A stretch of 64,000 nucleotides of DNA from Bacteroidota bacterium (GCA_016717325.1 JADKFV010000010.1:1-64000); one strand, 5' to 3'. Shown: positions 56,101-64,000, numbered from the stretch's first letter. A program made the numbers and translations. Notes: generated by a model from the letters alone, not told the origin.

Positions 56101-56590
56101 CCACTACTACATTTCTTGTTCCCGTTTGGTTTTCATATAGTGCTTTGTAGCCAATTGCAACATTTTCAGAAGCGGTTGTATTATAATAGCCGGCTGCATA
56201 CCCCAAAAAAACATTTCTACTTGCGGTTGTTTGTTCATTGCCTGCTCTCCAACCCAGAAAAGTATTTTCAAATCCTGTTGTGTTATTAAATCCCGCCCCT
56301 CTTCCAATAAATGTATTGTAACTGCCTCTATTGTCTTCTCCAGCCGAACTCCCGAAAAAAGCATTGAATTCCCCAATTGTATCTCGAAAACCGCTCCGAT
56401 AACCAAAATACGCATTATTTTCCATTGCTGACTTGGCAGAAGAGCCCGCACCAGATCCAACAAAAGTATTGTTAATGCCCAATGTGCCTGAACCTAAGCC
56501 GGCATTGTAAGTTTGTGCATTTAAACTACAAACCTGCATAGCTACAATAGCTACAATTAATAGTGCCTTTAATTTGAATTTCTTTTTCAT
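53123..56590 (-). CDS. Giant YadA-head-like repeat protein with S74 chaperone and T9SS sorting domain
   Basis: The 1155-residue product has a signal peptide (MKKKFKLKALLIVAIVAMQVCSLNAQ). About 850 residues of near-regular 14/15-residue repeats follow (N-T-T-G-x-x-N-S-A-x-G-x-x-A-L), among them long repeated blocks (FGFEAANKNTSSGIAAFGS several times). An S74 chaperone begins at about residue 920 (IPSDGRFKNNVKED ... STGFIAQEVERAANDLGY). A coiled coil (DFQKLKEENAQLKNEIETMKSCLETLC) and a short linker containing the heptamer repeat (LELQTSNYLLQ) come next, then the T9SS type A sorting domain (NNPNPFKENTTIGFY ... LAPGVYTYVLIVDD). Paralogue of the gene at 50439. The repeats probably form a beta-helical stalk or trimer. 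Confidence 0.9.
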   Translation of the reverse strand: MKKKFKLKALLIVAIVAMQVCSLNAQTYNAGLGSGTLGINNTFVGSGAGSSAKSAMENNAYFGYRSGFRDTIGEFNAFFGSSAGEDNRGSYNTFIGRGAGFNNTTGFENTFLGWRAGNEQTTASRNVFLGYAAGYYNTTASENVAIGYKALYENQTGTRNVVVGFRADSLSTFTDDVTAVGYEAAKGNTADGTTTFGSRALTSNTNGANNSAFGFDALRSNTTGANNSAFGNQALKNNTTASFNTAIGARALNANITGSRNTAIGNLTLSLNTTGNNNTAIGDSALRANTTGNDNAAIGRSAMRLNTTGGSNTAMGSFALFANTIDSNNTAFGFEAANKNTSSGIAAFGSRALRNNTTGLANSGFGNAVLFANTTGQSNSAMGSFAMSSNTTGNSNTAMGDSALQKNTTGNSNAAIGKSAMSSNTTGAFNTAMGSAALATNTTENNNTAFGFEAANKNTSSGIAAFGSGALRNNTTGVSNSGFGNSVLFANTTGQSNSAMGSFAMSSNTTGNNNTAMGDSALQKNTTGNSNSGIGKSAMSSNTTGAFNTAMGSAALAANTTENNNTAFGFEAANKNTSSGISAFGSGALRNNTTGVSNSAFGNAALIANTTGGFNTALGSFAMSANTNGSSNTAVGDSALLKNTSGSSNSALGNNSLYNNTTGTGNVAIGFESLFKVSTSGNNSAFGFEAAHENSSAGISAFGFKALRQNTFGVSNSAFGNSAMIANTTGNFNTAIGSFALTANTSGNSNSAIGDSALIRNTIGSRNTSIGNNSLVANTIGNSNSAIGFYALAANSSGSFNSAVGDSALYLNTSGTSNVAFGTSALFNNTTGLRNVSIGNNSGTSKSNNQRCTFVGSTADASGTGLGRTNATALGFGAAVNANNKMRFGNNAVTVIEGQVAYTIPSDGRFKNNVKEDVPGLAFINKLRPVTYNFDRAKFSKHVGENQDEASYLKQLNEQSKELSTGFIAQEVERAANDLGYHFDGLHIADKDNANDNYSLAYSQFVVPLVKAVQELDEKQNAAVKQSDFQKLKEENAQLKNEIETMKSCLETLCNNSEITNTSNLELQTSNYLLQNNPNPFKENTTIGFYISSNSSKGLLKIFSMNGEEIKSFVISTKGKSQIEISGNTLAPGVYTYVLIVDDKTVDTKQMVVTK
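53377..53411 (+). repeat. AGTTTGA heptamers inside a coding linker
   Basis: Units AGTTTGA, AGTTTGA, AGTTCGA, GGTTAGA and AGTGTTT fall within the minus-strand surface-protein gene, encoding the linker between its coiled coil and the T9SS sorting domain. Same family as 6510, 18268 and 48874. Confidence 0.65.
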
Positions 56591-56627
56591 AATGATATTT
56601 GTTTTTTAAAGTTTTTTTGTTTTTTTA

Positions 56628-56660
56628 AAACCCGCGAAGTTTTTAAAACCTCGCGGGTTT
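56628..56660 (-). terminator. Hairpin after the delta-60-like T9SS gene
   Basis: Arms AAACCCGCGA (56628-56637) and TCGCGGGTTT (56651-56660) with a 13-base AT-rich loop, 14 bases past the stop of the gene ending at 56674 (minus strand). It may terminate transcription. The CGCGGGTTTT palindrome is another common Bacteroidota dispersed repeat. Confidence 0.6.
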
Positions 56661-56673
56661 AGTAGAAGATAAG

Positions 56674-58389
56674 TTAGTCCTTCGTCACATTAACAATGCT
56701 GTTGCCTTGCGAAGAATTTATTTTTAGAAAATAAATTCCGGGCGATAGCGAATGCATATCAACAGTTGTTTTTTCGCTATGCGTTTTTCCGGTTAATACA
56801 ATTCTTCCTACAGCATCTAAAATGAAATAATCTGCATTAATGGTTGCTGATTGCATCTCAATAGTAAGCATTTCATTTACAGGGTTTGGATAAAAAGAAA
56901 TTCCAGCCAAACTGTTTGAAGTTTCAATCCCGGTATTGGTTAAAACAATTGCATCGCTTAAAGTACATCCCCAAATGTTGGTTACCTCAACGGTGTAGGT
57001 ACCGGGTTGCGTTGCTGTATAAATACTGTCGGTTGCATTGCTTATGGCTGTTCCGTTTAAGAACCATTGAAAAGTGGCACCATCATTATTTACATTTGAA
57101 CTTAAAGTAAAACCTGTTTGTGTAATATTGGGAAGTGATGGTGCTTTATAATATTTTTTTAAGCTCATTTTGCCATTGTTAAAACCATGGGACGAGCCAA
57201 ATATCATTTCATTGTTTGAAGAGGTTATTCCAATATCGGCAATTTCAAATGCAGGCCCTGGAAATGTAAAAACATTGCCACCATCCAATGAAAATGAAGG
57301 GTCAGGAATGCCATCGGCACTATACTTATAAAACTGAGAACAATTTAAACATGAAAAACCATTGTCATATCCAATAATAAAGGAATCGTCATTTAACTTG
57401 GTAACGAAATGCAGCCACCCGGCTCCGCTTACGGTTATATACCCCAAAGTTCCAAAAGTGGTGTCAATGCTTCCGTTGGTATTGTATCGGGCAATGGTTG
57501 CTGCTGTTTGCGTCAGATTACGACTGGCAACAATGAGTTTATCATCATTTTGAATTAAAATTTTAGGGATGTTGCTTGATAAGAAGTTTGGATCAACAAT
57601 GTATCCGTTTACACCAAAGGTAGTGTCTTCAATTCCTAATGTATCATAACAACTGAGTATCAACTGGCCGTTAAAAAAATCTGAAGAAACAGAAATGATT
57701 TTTCCATCGCTGCGCATTGCACTGATAAAACTCCTTAACAAACTCAACCCTAATGGTGTAGGATGTTGAACTACTCCGTTAGTTCCAAAAGTATTGTCAA
57801 CTGCTCCTGTTGAATCAAAGCGCATTATTAAATGATTGCTGGTATATTGGCTACCTGAACAAAGTATTTTACCATCAGGCAACAGATATAGAAAAGTAAA
57901 TTCTCCATTTTGAAAACTGGTTGAAGTACTACCCATTACTCCAAAAGTGGTATCAGGATTCCCATCATAATTATATCTCGATATAGAGGGACGAAATTGA
58001 CTACTGCCATTGCCCGCAGCTTGCGTACCGGCAACTAATATTTTACCATCGGGTTGTAATGTATAATCATTACCTATATTGGTAAATTCAAATTTATGTC
58101 TTACCAATCCGTTTACACCAAAACTGCTATCCACTTGTCCGCAGGCATCGGCTCTGAACATAAAGTTATGATTGCAATTGCAGTTGGATTCGTACATTGT
58201 TCCGCAAAGCAGAATTTTATCATCTGTTTGCCGAAAAATATTTTTTGCGCCACCCTGTCCGTTAAAAACGGGTACCTGTATAATGCCGTTGTTGCCGTAA
58301 AGAGAATCGGTTAGGAGTGATTGTGCATTTAGTTGAGTTGCAAATAAAGCTGCAAGAATTAATGTGTTTAGTAGTGATTTTTTTTTCAT
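56674..58389 (-). CDS. T9SS-secreted delta-60-like propeller protein
   Basis: This 571-residue protein has a signal peptide (MKKKSLLNTLILAALFATQLNAQ). About seven delta-60 type repeats follow, each with 'DG..D.TFG.NG' (QVDSSFGVNGLV, NPDTTFGVMGS, AVDNTFGTNGVV, IEDTTFGVNGYI, SIDTTFGTLGYI), probably forming a propeller. An Ig-like unit (FQWFLNGTAISNATDSIYTATQPGTYTVEVTN; residues about 450-481) and the T9SS type A sorting domain (ISFYPNPVNEMLTIEM ... LSPGIYFLKI) close it. A palindrome at 58462-58479, also found before the HTH gene at 58935, lies 73-90 bases upstream of its ATG. Confidence 0.88.
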   Translation of the reverse strand: MKKKSLLNTLILAALFATQLNAQSLLTDSLYGNNGIIQVPVFNGQGGAKNIFRQTDDKILLCGTMYESNCNCNHNFMFRADACGQVDSSFGVNGLVRHKFEFTNIGNDYTLQPDGKILVAGTQAAGNGSSQFRPSISRYNYDGNPDTTFGVMGSTSTSFQNGEFTFLYLLPDGKILCSGSQYTSNHLIMRFDSTGAVDNTFGTNGVVQHPTPLGLSLLRSFISAMRSDGKIISVSSDFFNGQLILSCYDTLGIEDTTFGVNGYIVDPNFLSSNIPKILIQNDDKLIVASRNLTQTAATIARYNTNGSIDTTFGTLGYITVSGAGWLHFVTKLNDDSFIIGYDNGFSCLNCSQFYKYSADGIPDPSFSLDGGNVFTFPGPAFEIADIGITSSNNEMIFGSSHGFNNGKMSLKKYYKAPSLPNITQTGFTLSSNVNNDGATFQWFLNGTAISNATDSIYTATQPGTYTVEVTNIWGCTLSDAIVLTNTGIETSNSLAGISFYPNPVNEMLTIEMQSATINADYFILDAVGRIVLTGKTHSEKTTVDMHSLSPGIYFLKINSSQGNSIVNVTKD

Positions 58390-58728
58390 AATTTTTTTTT
58401 AAAAACTTTTAATTAGTAAGATAATTTATAGCAAAGATGGTTGCATGTGAAACTGATATCAATACACCAAAAGGTGTATATTCAAATTATTTTGCTCCCA
58501 TTAATTGTTTAATCACGACAAAGGTAAATGGAACATTCTTTGAAGTGCCAAACTGCAATCATAATTGTTGTTATGTTTTTTAATTAGAAGGATGACTCGG
58601 ATGCAAGAAATATGAACTTTTATCGTTGTTGAAATTCTTTTAAAAACAAAATCCTGTTGAGCTTCACTTAAATATTTTTTTTAAGCTTGTAATTTAATGT
58701 TAGTTGCATAAATACTCAAAACGAGAAG
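58390..58728. other. Intergenic region carrying a shared palindrome
   Basis: About 340 AT-rich bases between the HTH gene and the delta-60-like gene. Apart from the operator-like palindrome at 58462-58479, I see no gene or terminator. Confidence 0.5.
58462..58479. promoter_or_regulatory. Operator-like palindrome upstream of the delta-60-like T9SS gene
   Basis: ATACACCAAAAGGTGTAT has perfect 7-base arms around AAAA. The same site with one change (T for C at the seventh base) occurs at 58979-58996, and the flanks CA- and -ATT are shared too. It suggests that one regulator binds both. Confidence 0.6.
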
Positions 58729-58935
58729 CTACTTCACCCATTTGTTTTCCAATGCATATCTAATTAGCAACGCTGTGTTTTTAATTTGAAGTTTGTGTAA
58801 AATGTTTTTTCGATGGGTGCTGGCAGTTTTATCACTTATCTCTAACAATGCACCCACTTCGCGGTCGGTAAGTCCATTGGCAATTTGTTGTATAATTTCG
58901 ATTTCGCGCGGGGATAAAATTTCGTGCACTTTCAT
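58729..58935 (-). CDS. Stand-alone LuxR/GerE-type HTH regulator
   Basis: This 68-residue protein consists only of a GerE-type HTH: ILSPREIEIIQQIANGLTDREVGALLEISDKTASTHRKNILHKLQIKNTALLIRYALENK (residues 6-65). No receiver domain is present in any upstream frame. It resembles the HTH of the response regulator encoded at 59717 (THRKN.L.KL shared), so it may be a stripped paralogue. The palindrome 44-61 bases upstream of its start is a candidate autoregulatory site. Confidence 0.85.
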   Translation of the reverse strand: MKVHEILSPREIEIIQQIANGLTDREVGALLEISDKTASTHRKNILHKLQIKNTALLIRYALENKWVK

Positions 58936-58978
58936 ATTTTTTTTTGTGCAAAAATGATTGCTGCTTAATGACCATGCA

Positions 58979-58996
58979 ATACACTAAAAGGTGTAT
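58979..58996. promoter_or_regulatory. Operator-like palindrome upstream of the HTH gene
   Basis: ATACACTAAAAGGTGTAT, the one-mismatch twin of the site at 58462-58479, located 44-61 bases before the start of the LuxR-type HTH gene. Confidence 0.6.
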
Positions 58997-59072
58997 ATTT
59001 TATTTGAGAGTTTATAAGTTAAATAGTTTATGGGTTCATTAGTTTATAAGAATGATTAAAAGCAAGTTGTCA

Positions 59073-59717
59073 TCAAACCAACTTATTCTCGATAGCAAAC
59101 TTTACTAATGATGCAGTGTTGGAAAGGTTCAATTTAGCCAGCATGTTTTTGCGATGTGTGTCGGCAGTTTTTACCGAGATAAAAAGCGTATCGGCAATAT
59201 GCTGATTGGTATAACCTTCAACAATTAATTTTAACACCGATTGCTCGCGTGGTGTGATAATGTTTTCGGAAAATTGAATGTATTCTTTTTTTGTTTTCAG
59301 GGAGTTGTCTGCATCGCGTGTAAAAAAATGTGCAAGAGATTCAGAAATAAAAATTTCATTTTTACTCAGGGCTTTAAACGCTTTTAATAAATCACCACTG
59401 TCGGTGTTTTTTAAAATGAAAGCATCGGCACCGGCATTTAATGCTTTATTAATGGTTGGCAAATCGCTCAGCATACTTACCATCATTATTTTGATTTGTG
59501 GATGCAGTGTTTTTATTTGCAAAGTAGCTTGTATGCCATCAATCAAAGGCATATTAATATCCATCAACACCACATCATAATTTTCTTTATTACATTTTTC
59601 AATAGCTTCTTTTCCATTTATTGCAAAGCCCGCAATTTCAATATGCAATTCTTCTAGCAAAATAAATCGAAGTCCTTCAACAAAAAGCCTGTGGTCATCG
59701 GCAATTAATAATTTCAT
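59073..59717 (-). CDS. NarL/FixJ-type response regulator
   Basis: I start at ATG 59717 (MKLLIADDHRLFVEGL), five bases after the kinase stop; a longer frame would overlap the kinase. The receiver domain has the acidic pair in IADDHR, the phospho-acceptor Asp in DVVLMDINMPLIDG, Thr/Ser in MMVSML and the Lys of FILKNTD. The C-terminal GerE HTH is ITPREQSVLKLIVEGYTNQHIADTLFISVKTADTHRKNMLAKL (residues about 148-190). At 215 residues it has the standard length. It is the partner of the TPR histidine kinase upstream. Confidence 0.93.
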   Translation of the reverse strand: MKLLIADDHRLFVEGLRFILLEELHIEIAGFAINGKEAIEKCNKENYDVVLMDINMPLIDGIQATLQIKTLHPQIKIMMVSMLSDLPTINKALNAGADAFILKNTDSGDLLKAFKALSKNEIFISESLAHFFTRDADNSLKTKKEYIQFSENIITPREQSVLKLIVEGYTNQHIADTLFISVKTADTHRKNMLAKLNLSNTASLVKFAIENKLV

Positions 59718-59721
59718 TTTT

Positions 59722-61943
59722 TTATCCAGCATAAACAAATGGTATTTCAATAATAGTGCGAGCTCCTTTGCCTGGTGCCGAGTCAAATTCAACAACACCG
59801 TTTACACTTTTTGTTCGCGTTTCAATATTGGTTAAACCATAACCGCGTTTGTTGTCTTTTATATCGTAACCAATGCCATCATCTTCGTAAAGCAAAATTA
59901 TTTTTCCATCTCGATTGACCAAATCAATATAAACATTTTTAGCTTTTGCATACTTCATCGAGTTGTTAATGAGCTCTTGGGTAATACGGAAAAGTTGATG
60001 TTCGGTTTTTTGTTCCAGTCGTTTTTCTAAACCTACATGAGATAAAGAAAAATTTATTTGCTGTAGCAAATTGATTTTATTTACCAGCTCTTCGGTAGCT
60101 ATTAAATATCCTTTTTCCTGAAGTGTAGAAACTTGCAAGTCGTCCATTATTTTTCGCAAATCATTTATAGAACCATCTATTAATTGAATGGAATTTTCGA
60201 CCAGTGTTTTGTTTTTTCTCCTTCAGCATTGTTCTTTAAGCTACTTAAAAACATACGTGCTGTTGAAAGTTGTGCGCCCAGGTCGTCATGTAATTCATTG
60301 CTGATTCGCTTGCGTTCGTTAAGCAATGCACGTTGACTTTCTAATTGCTTGCTTAACCTGAAACGATTAAACAACAACAATCCAAAAGCAAGTAAAAGAA
60401 TTGAACCAACTACTAATAAATTTCGATAGAGCGTTTGTTCGCTTAATTGTTTTTCTTTTATCGTTTTATCTTTTTTAGTCAATTCCAACTCTGCAGCATT
60501 GGCTTTGGTTTCCAACTCACGGTTTTTAAGCTCTTGTTGTGTCTTGTTTAATTGCAATGCCTGAAAGTCTTTATCTTTATTAAGCAATGCAATTTCATCC
60601 TTATTTTTCTCCTTTTCAAGAAAAGCCAATTGCAAGGCAAAATCCTGTTGCCTCAGACTGGCCGATTTTAATTCATTGTCCTTACCCAATAATTTAATTT
60701 CATTGTCTTTTTTTTCGGTTTCGTATTTGGTTTTAATTTCTGCAATTTGTTTCGTGTTGTCTTCATTGAGTCTTTGGCCCTTTAATTCATTCGCCTTTTC
60801 ATAATAATCAATTGATGCTTTTAAATAAATTACTCTTAAAGAGTCGCTGATATTGCTTTGCCTTGCAAGTTCGTTGTACAATAATCCTGAAAACTCAAAT
60901 GTTTCCTGTTTTATTTTTTTGTTGTCGTTTTCAGTTGTCAGTGCTAACGATTTTTTACAATAACTTTCGGCCTCTATTAGCTTTCCTAAATTTATGCATA
61001 AAAGGCCAATGCTATTACAAGCTGCCATGTAATCATCTTTGTTTTCATCAGACGTCAGTCTTTTAAGAGATTCTTCAAAAGCCACCATTGCTTTTTGATT
61101 ATAGGTAGTAAAGCCCTCGAGATTGCCTGCCTTTTTTAATTCGGCAGCTTTTGAGTTATAAGAGTTGCCAAGGTTTGTATAGTTTTTACTTAACCAACTT
61201 TTGTTTCCTAGTGCATTGTTTAATTCAATCGCTTTATTCAACCAAATAATAGCATCGTCATTTTGATTCATGCTTTGATAAACAGTGCCAAAATTGTTCG
61301 CGGTCATTGCCATGTTTCTTTTATTTTTTAATAGGCTTGAGATGGACATAGATTTTTCATAATTAGCAATGGCTTCCTTGTAATTATTCTGATTAAAGTA
61401 AACTAATCCGACATTATTGTAAGTTATGCCCATACCGGCTGAATCGCCAATTTCCTCCTTTAGTTTTAGTGCAGTAATATTGTATTTTATTGCTTCTACA
61501 TAGTCGCCTCTGGCTTGGTATAAGTTTGCAATGTTACCATAGGTAGCAGACATTTGTTTTTTGTTTTTTATTGTATCCCGCGCTGCTAAGGACTTGAAAT
61601 AATAGCTGAGAGCAGTATCCCTCGAGTCCATATTTTCATACATCAGCCCAATGTTATTATAAGCATCGGCAATGCCTTTTTGAAATTTTAATTTTTGCGA
61701 AAGCGCCAGATTTTGCTGAGCAATGGTTAGTCCTTCTCTATAGTTTCCGGTTTTCCATGTCAAGGAAAATAATGTGTTGTAATTTCTCACTTTAGCAGTA
61801 TCGTCAGGTGAATTCAACAGCACTTTTTTAAGCGAATCAACAGCAGAATTACTTTGTCCCTTTGCTGCGTAGTTCAAAAGAAACAGCACTATAACAAAAG
61901 TGAAACGCGCAACTTTATTGAAAAAACAATTTTTCCCTTTCAA
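59722..61943 (-). CDS. TPR-containing sensor histidine kinase, HisKA_3 type (frameshifted)
   Basis: The N-terminal signal (MKGKNCFFNKVARFTFVIVLFLLNYAAKGQ; 30 residues) is followed by six to seven TPR units (AYNNIGLMYENMDSRDTALSYY; TYNNVGLVYFNQNNYKEAIANY), a coiled coil (EKEKNKDEIALLNKDKDFQ), a membrane helix (LLVVGSILLLAFGLLLF) and the HisKA_3 dimerisation helix with phospho-acceptor His (RKRISNELHDDLGAQLSTARMF). At T6 60212-60217 the frame stops in KTKHWSKIPFN. One more base would give KNKTLVENSIQLIDGSINDLRKIMDDL and the HATPase_c domain (ELINNSMKYAKAKNVYI; YEDDGIGYD; GYGLTNIETR). It is therefore one kinase gene, about 740 residues, followed by its regulator. Confidence 0.88.
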
Positions 61944-62083
61944 TATGAAACTTATTTTTTTACAAGATTAAAATATTTGTTCGAAAAATTTTATTTATAA
62001 TGTTCCAATTTCAATCATCCGGATTAATAATAAAATGCAACGAATTTTTGATAATTCAAACCATTTTAATTTTAGAACTCATC

Positions 62084-64000
62084 TCACAAAACCTTTTCCA
62101 CAAAATACATATCAATTTCGCCTTTATTTTTTGCTTGTATTTTTCCGCGGTGGGTGCATACAAATTGGTCTTTAATAATTTCGTAGGTAGTACCGCTAAT
62201 GTTTACTTTACCAACTTCTCCACTGCTTTCCATACGTGAGGCTGTGTTTACAGTATCGCCCCAAATATCGTAGGCGAATTTTTTTATACCTACAATACCT
62301 GCCACTACAGGTCCGGTATGTATACCTAGTCGAAGTTCAAAAAATGGCATATTTATTTCCTGGCGTTGTTTTTTATTTCGGGCAATAAATTCTTGCATTT
62401 CTAATCCGGCTTTTACAACATCAGTGGGATGGGTTGAGTTTGTTGCAGGCAATCCACCGGCACACATATAAGCATCGCCAATGGTTTTTATTTTTTCGAT
62501 ATTATGCTTTGTAATTATTTTGTCGAAAGCACTATAGCAATAATTAATTTCTTTAACCAAATCCTCGGCACTAAGGAGTTCGCTGGCTTGCGTAAAATTT
62601 TTAAAATCGGTAAATAATACGGTAACCATATCAAAACTTTTTGCCTTGGCGGTACCGGTTGCTTTAAGTTCTTCGGCAGTTTCTGCAGGCAAGATGTTTA
62701 ACAACAACTCATCGCTACGTTTTTTTTCTTTGCTGATACGATTACGTTGTTTTAAAAATATTCCTGCAAACAACGCTACAATTGCAAAACCTCCAATAAA
62801 TCCGTTTCGCACTAATTTTTGTCGCTTTATTTCCTGATCTTTTATTTCCTGATCTTTGGTAAGCAAATTTATTTCGCCTTGTTTTTTATCCAGGTCGAAA
62901 GTGAATTGTAGCGTTCCTAATTTCTTATCTGTATTAATGTTATATATGGTATCTTTTATGTTGAGCAATAATGTTTGGTACTTTGAAGCATTTGAAAAAT
63001 CCGACAATTTTGTGTAACACATTACCAACCCTTCGTATGCTTCTTTTATTTCCATATTTGCATTTAATGGCTGCGCTATTAGTACTGCTTCTTCAAATTT
63101 TGGGATGGCGGATTTTATTTCTTCATTACCTAAATAAGCTTGCGCCATACCCAGCGATGATTGAGCTAAATTTAATTTGGCATCTAGTTTTTTTGAAATT
63201 TCATAAGCTTCCTTGTGGTTTTGTATTGCCAGCAAATAATCTCTTTGCTTAGTATAAACTCTTCCTACATAGTTTAGAGAATATGGTTTGTCTTCTAAGT
63301 CTTCATAAACTTCTAACGACCTTTTTAAGTAAAATAATGCAGTAGAGTCATCTCCCATCTTAAAATACACCTCTCCTAAATTTACTGCCGCAGTACCAAT
63401 TGAGTAATTATCGTTGATTGCAACACTTAGTTTGTAAGATTCTAAAAACGACTTTAGTGCTTTATCGTAAGTGGCTTTCTTATTTAAATATACAGCACCA
63501 ATGTTTGTATAGGAAGTCAATATTCGGAGTGTGTCGTTTACTTCCTCCGATAATTTTAACGACTGCAAGTGCAACTCGAGAGATTTTGCATCATCACCTT
63601 GATTAAAATAAACCGCACCCTGATTACTCAGCATGTTGGCAACGCCAGTTTTATCGCCAATAGAATCAAAAACTTTTAATGCCTCCTGCCAATTATTAAT
63701 TGCCTCCACATAGTTGCCTTGATTGTAAAAAACAAGACCAATATTTTTAGCTGCAAAGGCAAAGCCCTTTTTGTATGCTATTTTTGAAGCGAGTTTTTTT
63801 GCCTCTTCGGCAGTTTGAATGGCTAACTGAGGATTATCGTTATTATACTGTTTGCTTAATAAAATGAGTGCATTAACTTTAATTGAATCGTCTTTGCTGG
63901 TTTGTATAAATTGCTTGAGACTATCAACTGTATTATTTTGAGCCAATAAAGATTCACTGCCAATAAAAACTACGGCAATAAAAAAAAGCTTAAAATATTT
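62084..64000 (-). CDS. TPR-containing class III adenylate cyclase (5' partial)
   Basis: The frame stays open to the window edge. The codons upstream of the TTG at 63946 read KYFKLFFIAVVFIGSESLLAQ-like signal sequence, so the true start lies outside. TPR repeats fill residues 20-330 (FAAKNIGLVFYNQGNYVEAINNW; SNQGAVYFNQGDDAKSLELH). A membrane helix (NGFIGGFAIVALFAGIFL) and the class III cyclase domain follow: VTVLFTDFKNFT (metal Asp), IGDAYMCAGG (second metal Asp), LRLGIHTGPVVAGIVG, and KKFAYDIWGDTVNTASRM with the Lys/Asp pair suggesting ATP. It makes cAMP in response to an extracytoplasmic signal. Its TPR sensor resembles that of the kinase next door. Confidence 0.9.
   Translation of the reverse strand, partial: KYFKLFFIAVVFIGSESLLAQNNTVDSLKQFIQTSKDDSIKVNALILLSKQYNNDNPQLAIQTAEEAKKLASKIAYKKGFAFAAKNIGLVFYNQGNYVEAINNWQEALKVFDSIGDKTGVANMLSNQGAVYFNQGDDAKSLELHLQSLKLSEEVNDTLRILTSYTNIGAVYLNKKATYDKALKSFLESYKLSVAINDNYSIGTAAVNLGEVYFKMGDDSTALFYLKRSLEVYEDLEDKPYSLNYVGRVYTKQRDYLLAIQNHKEAYEISKKLDAKLNLAQSSLGMAQAYLGNEEIKSAIPKFEEAVLIAQPLNANMEIKEAYEGLVMCYTKLSDFSNASKYQTLLLNIKDTIYNINTDKKLGTLQFTFDLDKKQGEINLLTKDQEIKDQEIKRQKLVRNGFIGGFAIVALFAGIFLKQRNRISKEKKRSDELLLNILPAETAEELKATGTAKAKSFDMVTVLFTDFKNFTQASELLSAEDLVKEINYCYSAFDKIITKHNIEKIKTIGDAYMCAGGLPATNSTHPTDVVKAGLEMQEFIARNKKQRQEINMPFFELRLGIHTGPVVAGIVGIKKFAYDIWGDTVNTASRMESSGEVGKVNISGTTYEIIKDQFVCTHRGKIQAKNKGEIDMYFVEKVL

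Overview
The window reads as a chromosomal segment of an AT-rich, free-living Bacteroidota, probably near the Chitinophagales/Sphingobacteriales. The sequence evidence is: many secreted proteins ending in type IX secretion (T9SS) type A sorting domains, a PorW/SprE T9SS lipoprotein, the futalosine menaquinone enzyme MqnC, DUF5777 and HYC_CC_PP family proteins, A-rich leaders instead of strong Shine-Dalgarno sites, and one TAnnTTTG-type promoter box. No tRNA, rRNA or CRISPR array was recognised.

Layout. 1-2817: purine/urate catabolism remnant (DUF6986 aldolase-like enzyme, small membrane protein, broken puuD). 3170-5759: Ig-like/DNRLRE T9SS protein. 6224-8958: small metal-related proteins, a T9SS protein and an AbiEii-like nucleotidyltransferase with its DUF6922 partner. 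9112-11481: cupin-8, FkbM methyltransferase, VOC protein. 11529-13441: DUF5777, YceI, haem-motif lipoprotein cluster. 13745-18198: sortilin-like propeller, sterol desaturase family protein, AtpZ, bactofilin. 18519-23858: PorW, CBS protein, SufS and an XRE regulator with a palindromic operator. 24027-31007: accessory island with duplicated and decaying barrel-type genes, an intact-ended IS66 element with an 8-bp target duplication, and a DUF4160/DUF2442 pair. 31103-33671: MqnC and a DEAD-box helicase. 33691-34735: a REP-associated tyrosine transposase (RAYT) between clusters of covarying hairpins. 34781-47725: secreted and lipoprotein genes, including an Omp28-like T9SS protein, LVIVD lipoproteins and two large T9SS propeller or beta-helix proteins. 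47980-50205: lone ScoA subunit and WaaA. 50439-58389: three T9SS surface proteins, two of them with YadA-like head repeats plus a peptidase S74 chaperone. 58729-64000: LuxR-type HTH protein, NarL-type response regulator, TPR histidine kinase and TPR adenylate cyclase.

Cross-cutting observations. At least eleven reading-frame breaks occur, six of them exactly at A6/T6 homopolymers. This points strongly to uncorrected long-read indels, although slippage or real decay cannot be excluded. Heptanucleotide tandem repeats are dispersed through the window. One, (AAGACAC)5, lies immediately after a start codon and would act as a frame switch. The signalling genes at the right end are linked to the surface-protein cluster by an 18-bp palindrome present upstream of both the orphan HTH gene and the nearest T9SS gene.

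All functional calls come from reading the translations against remembered family features; no search was run.
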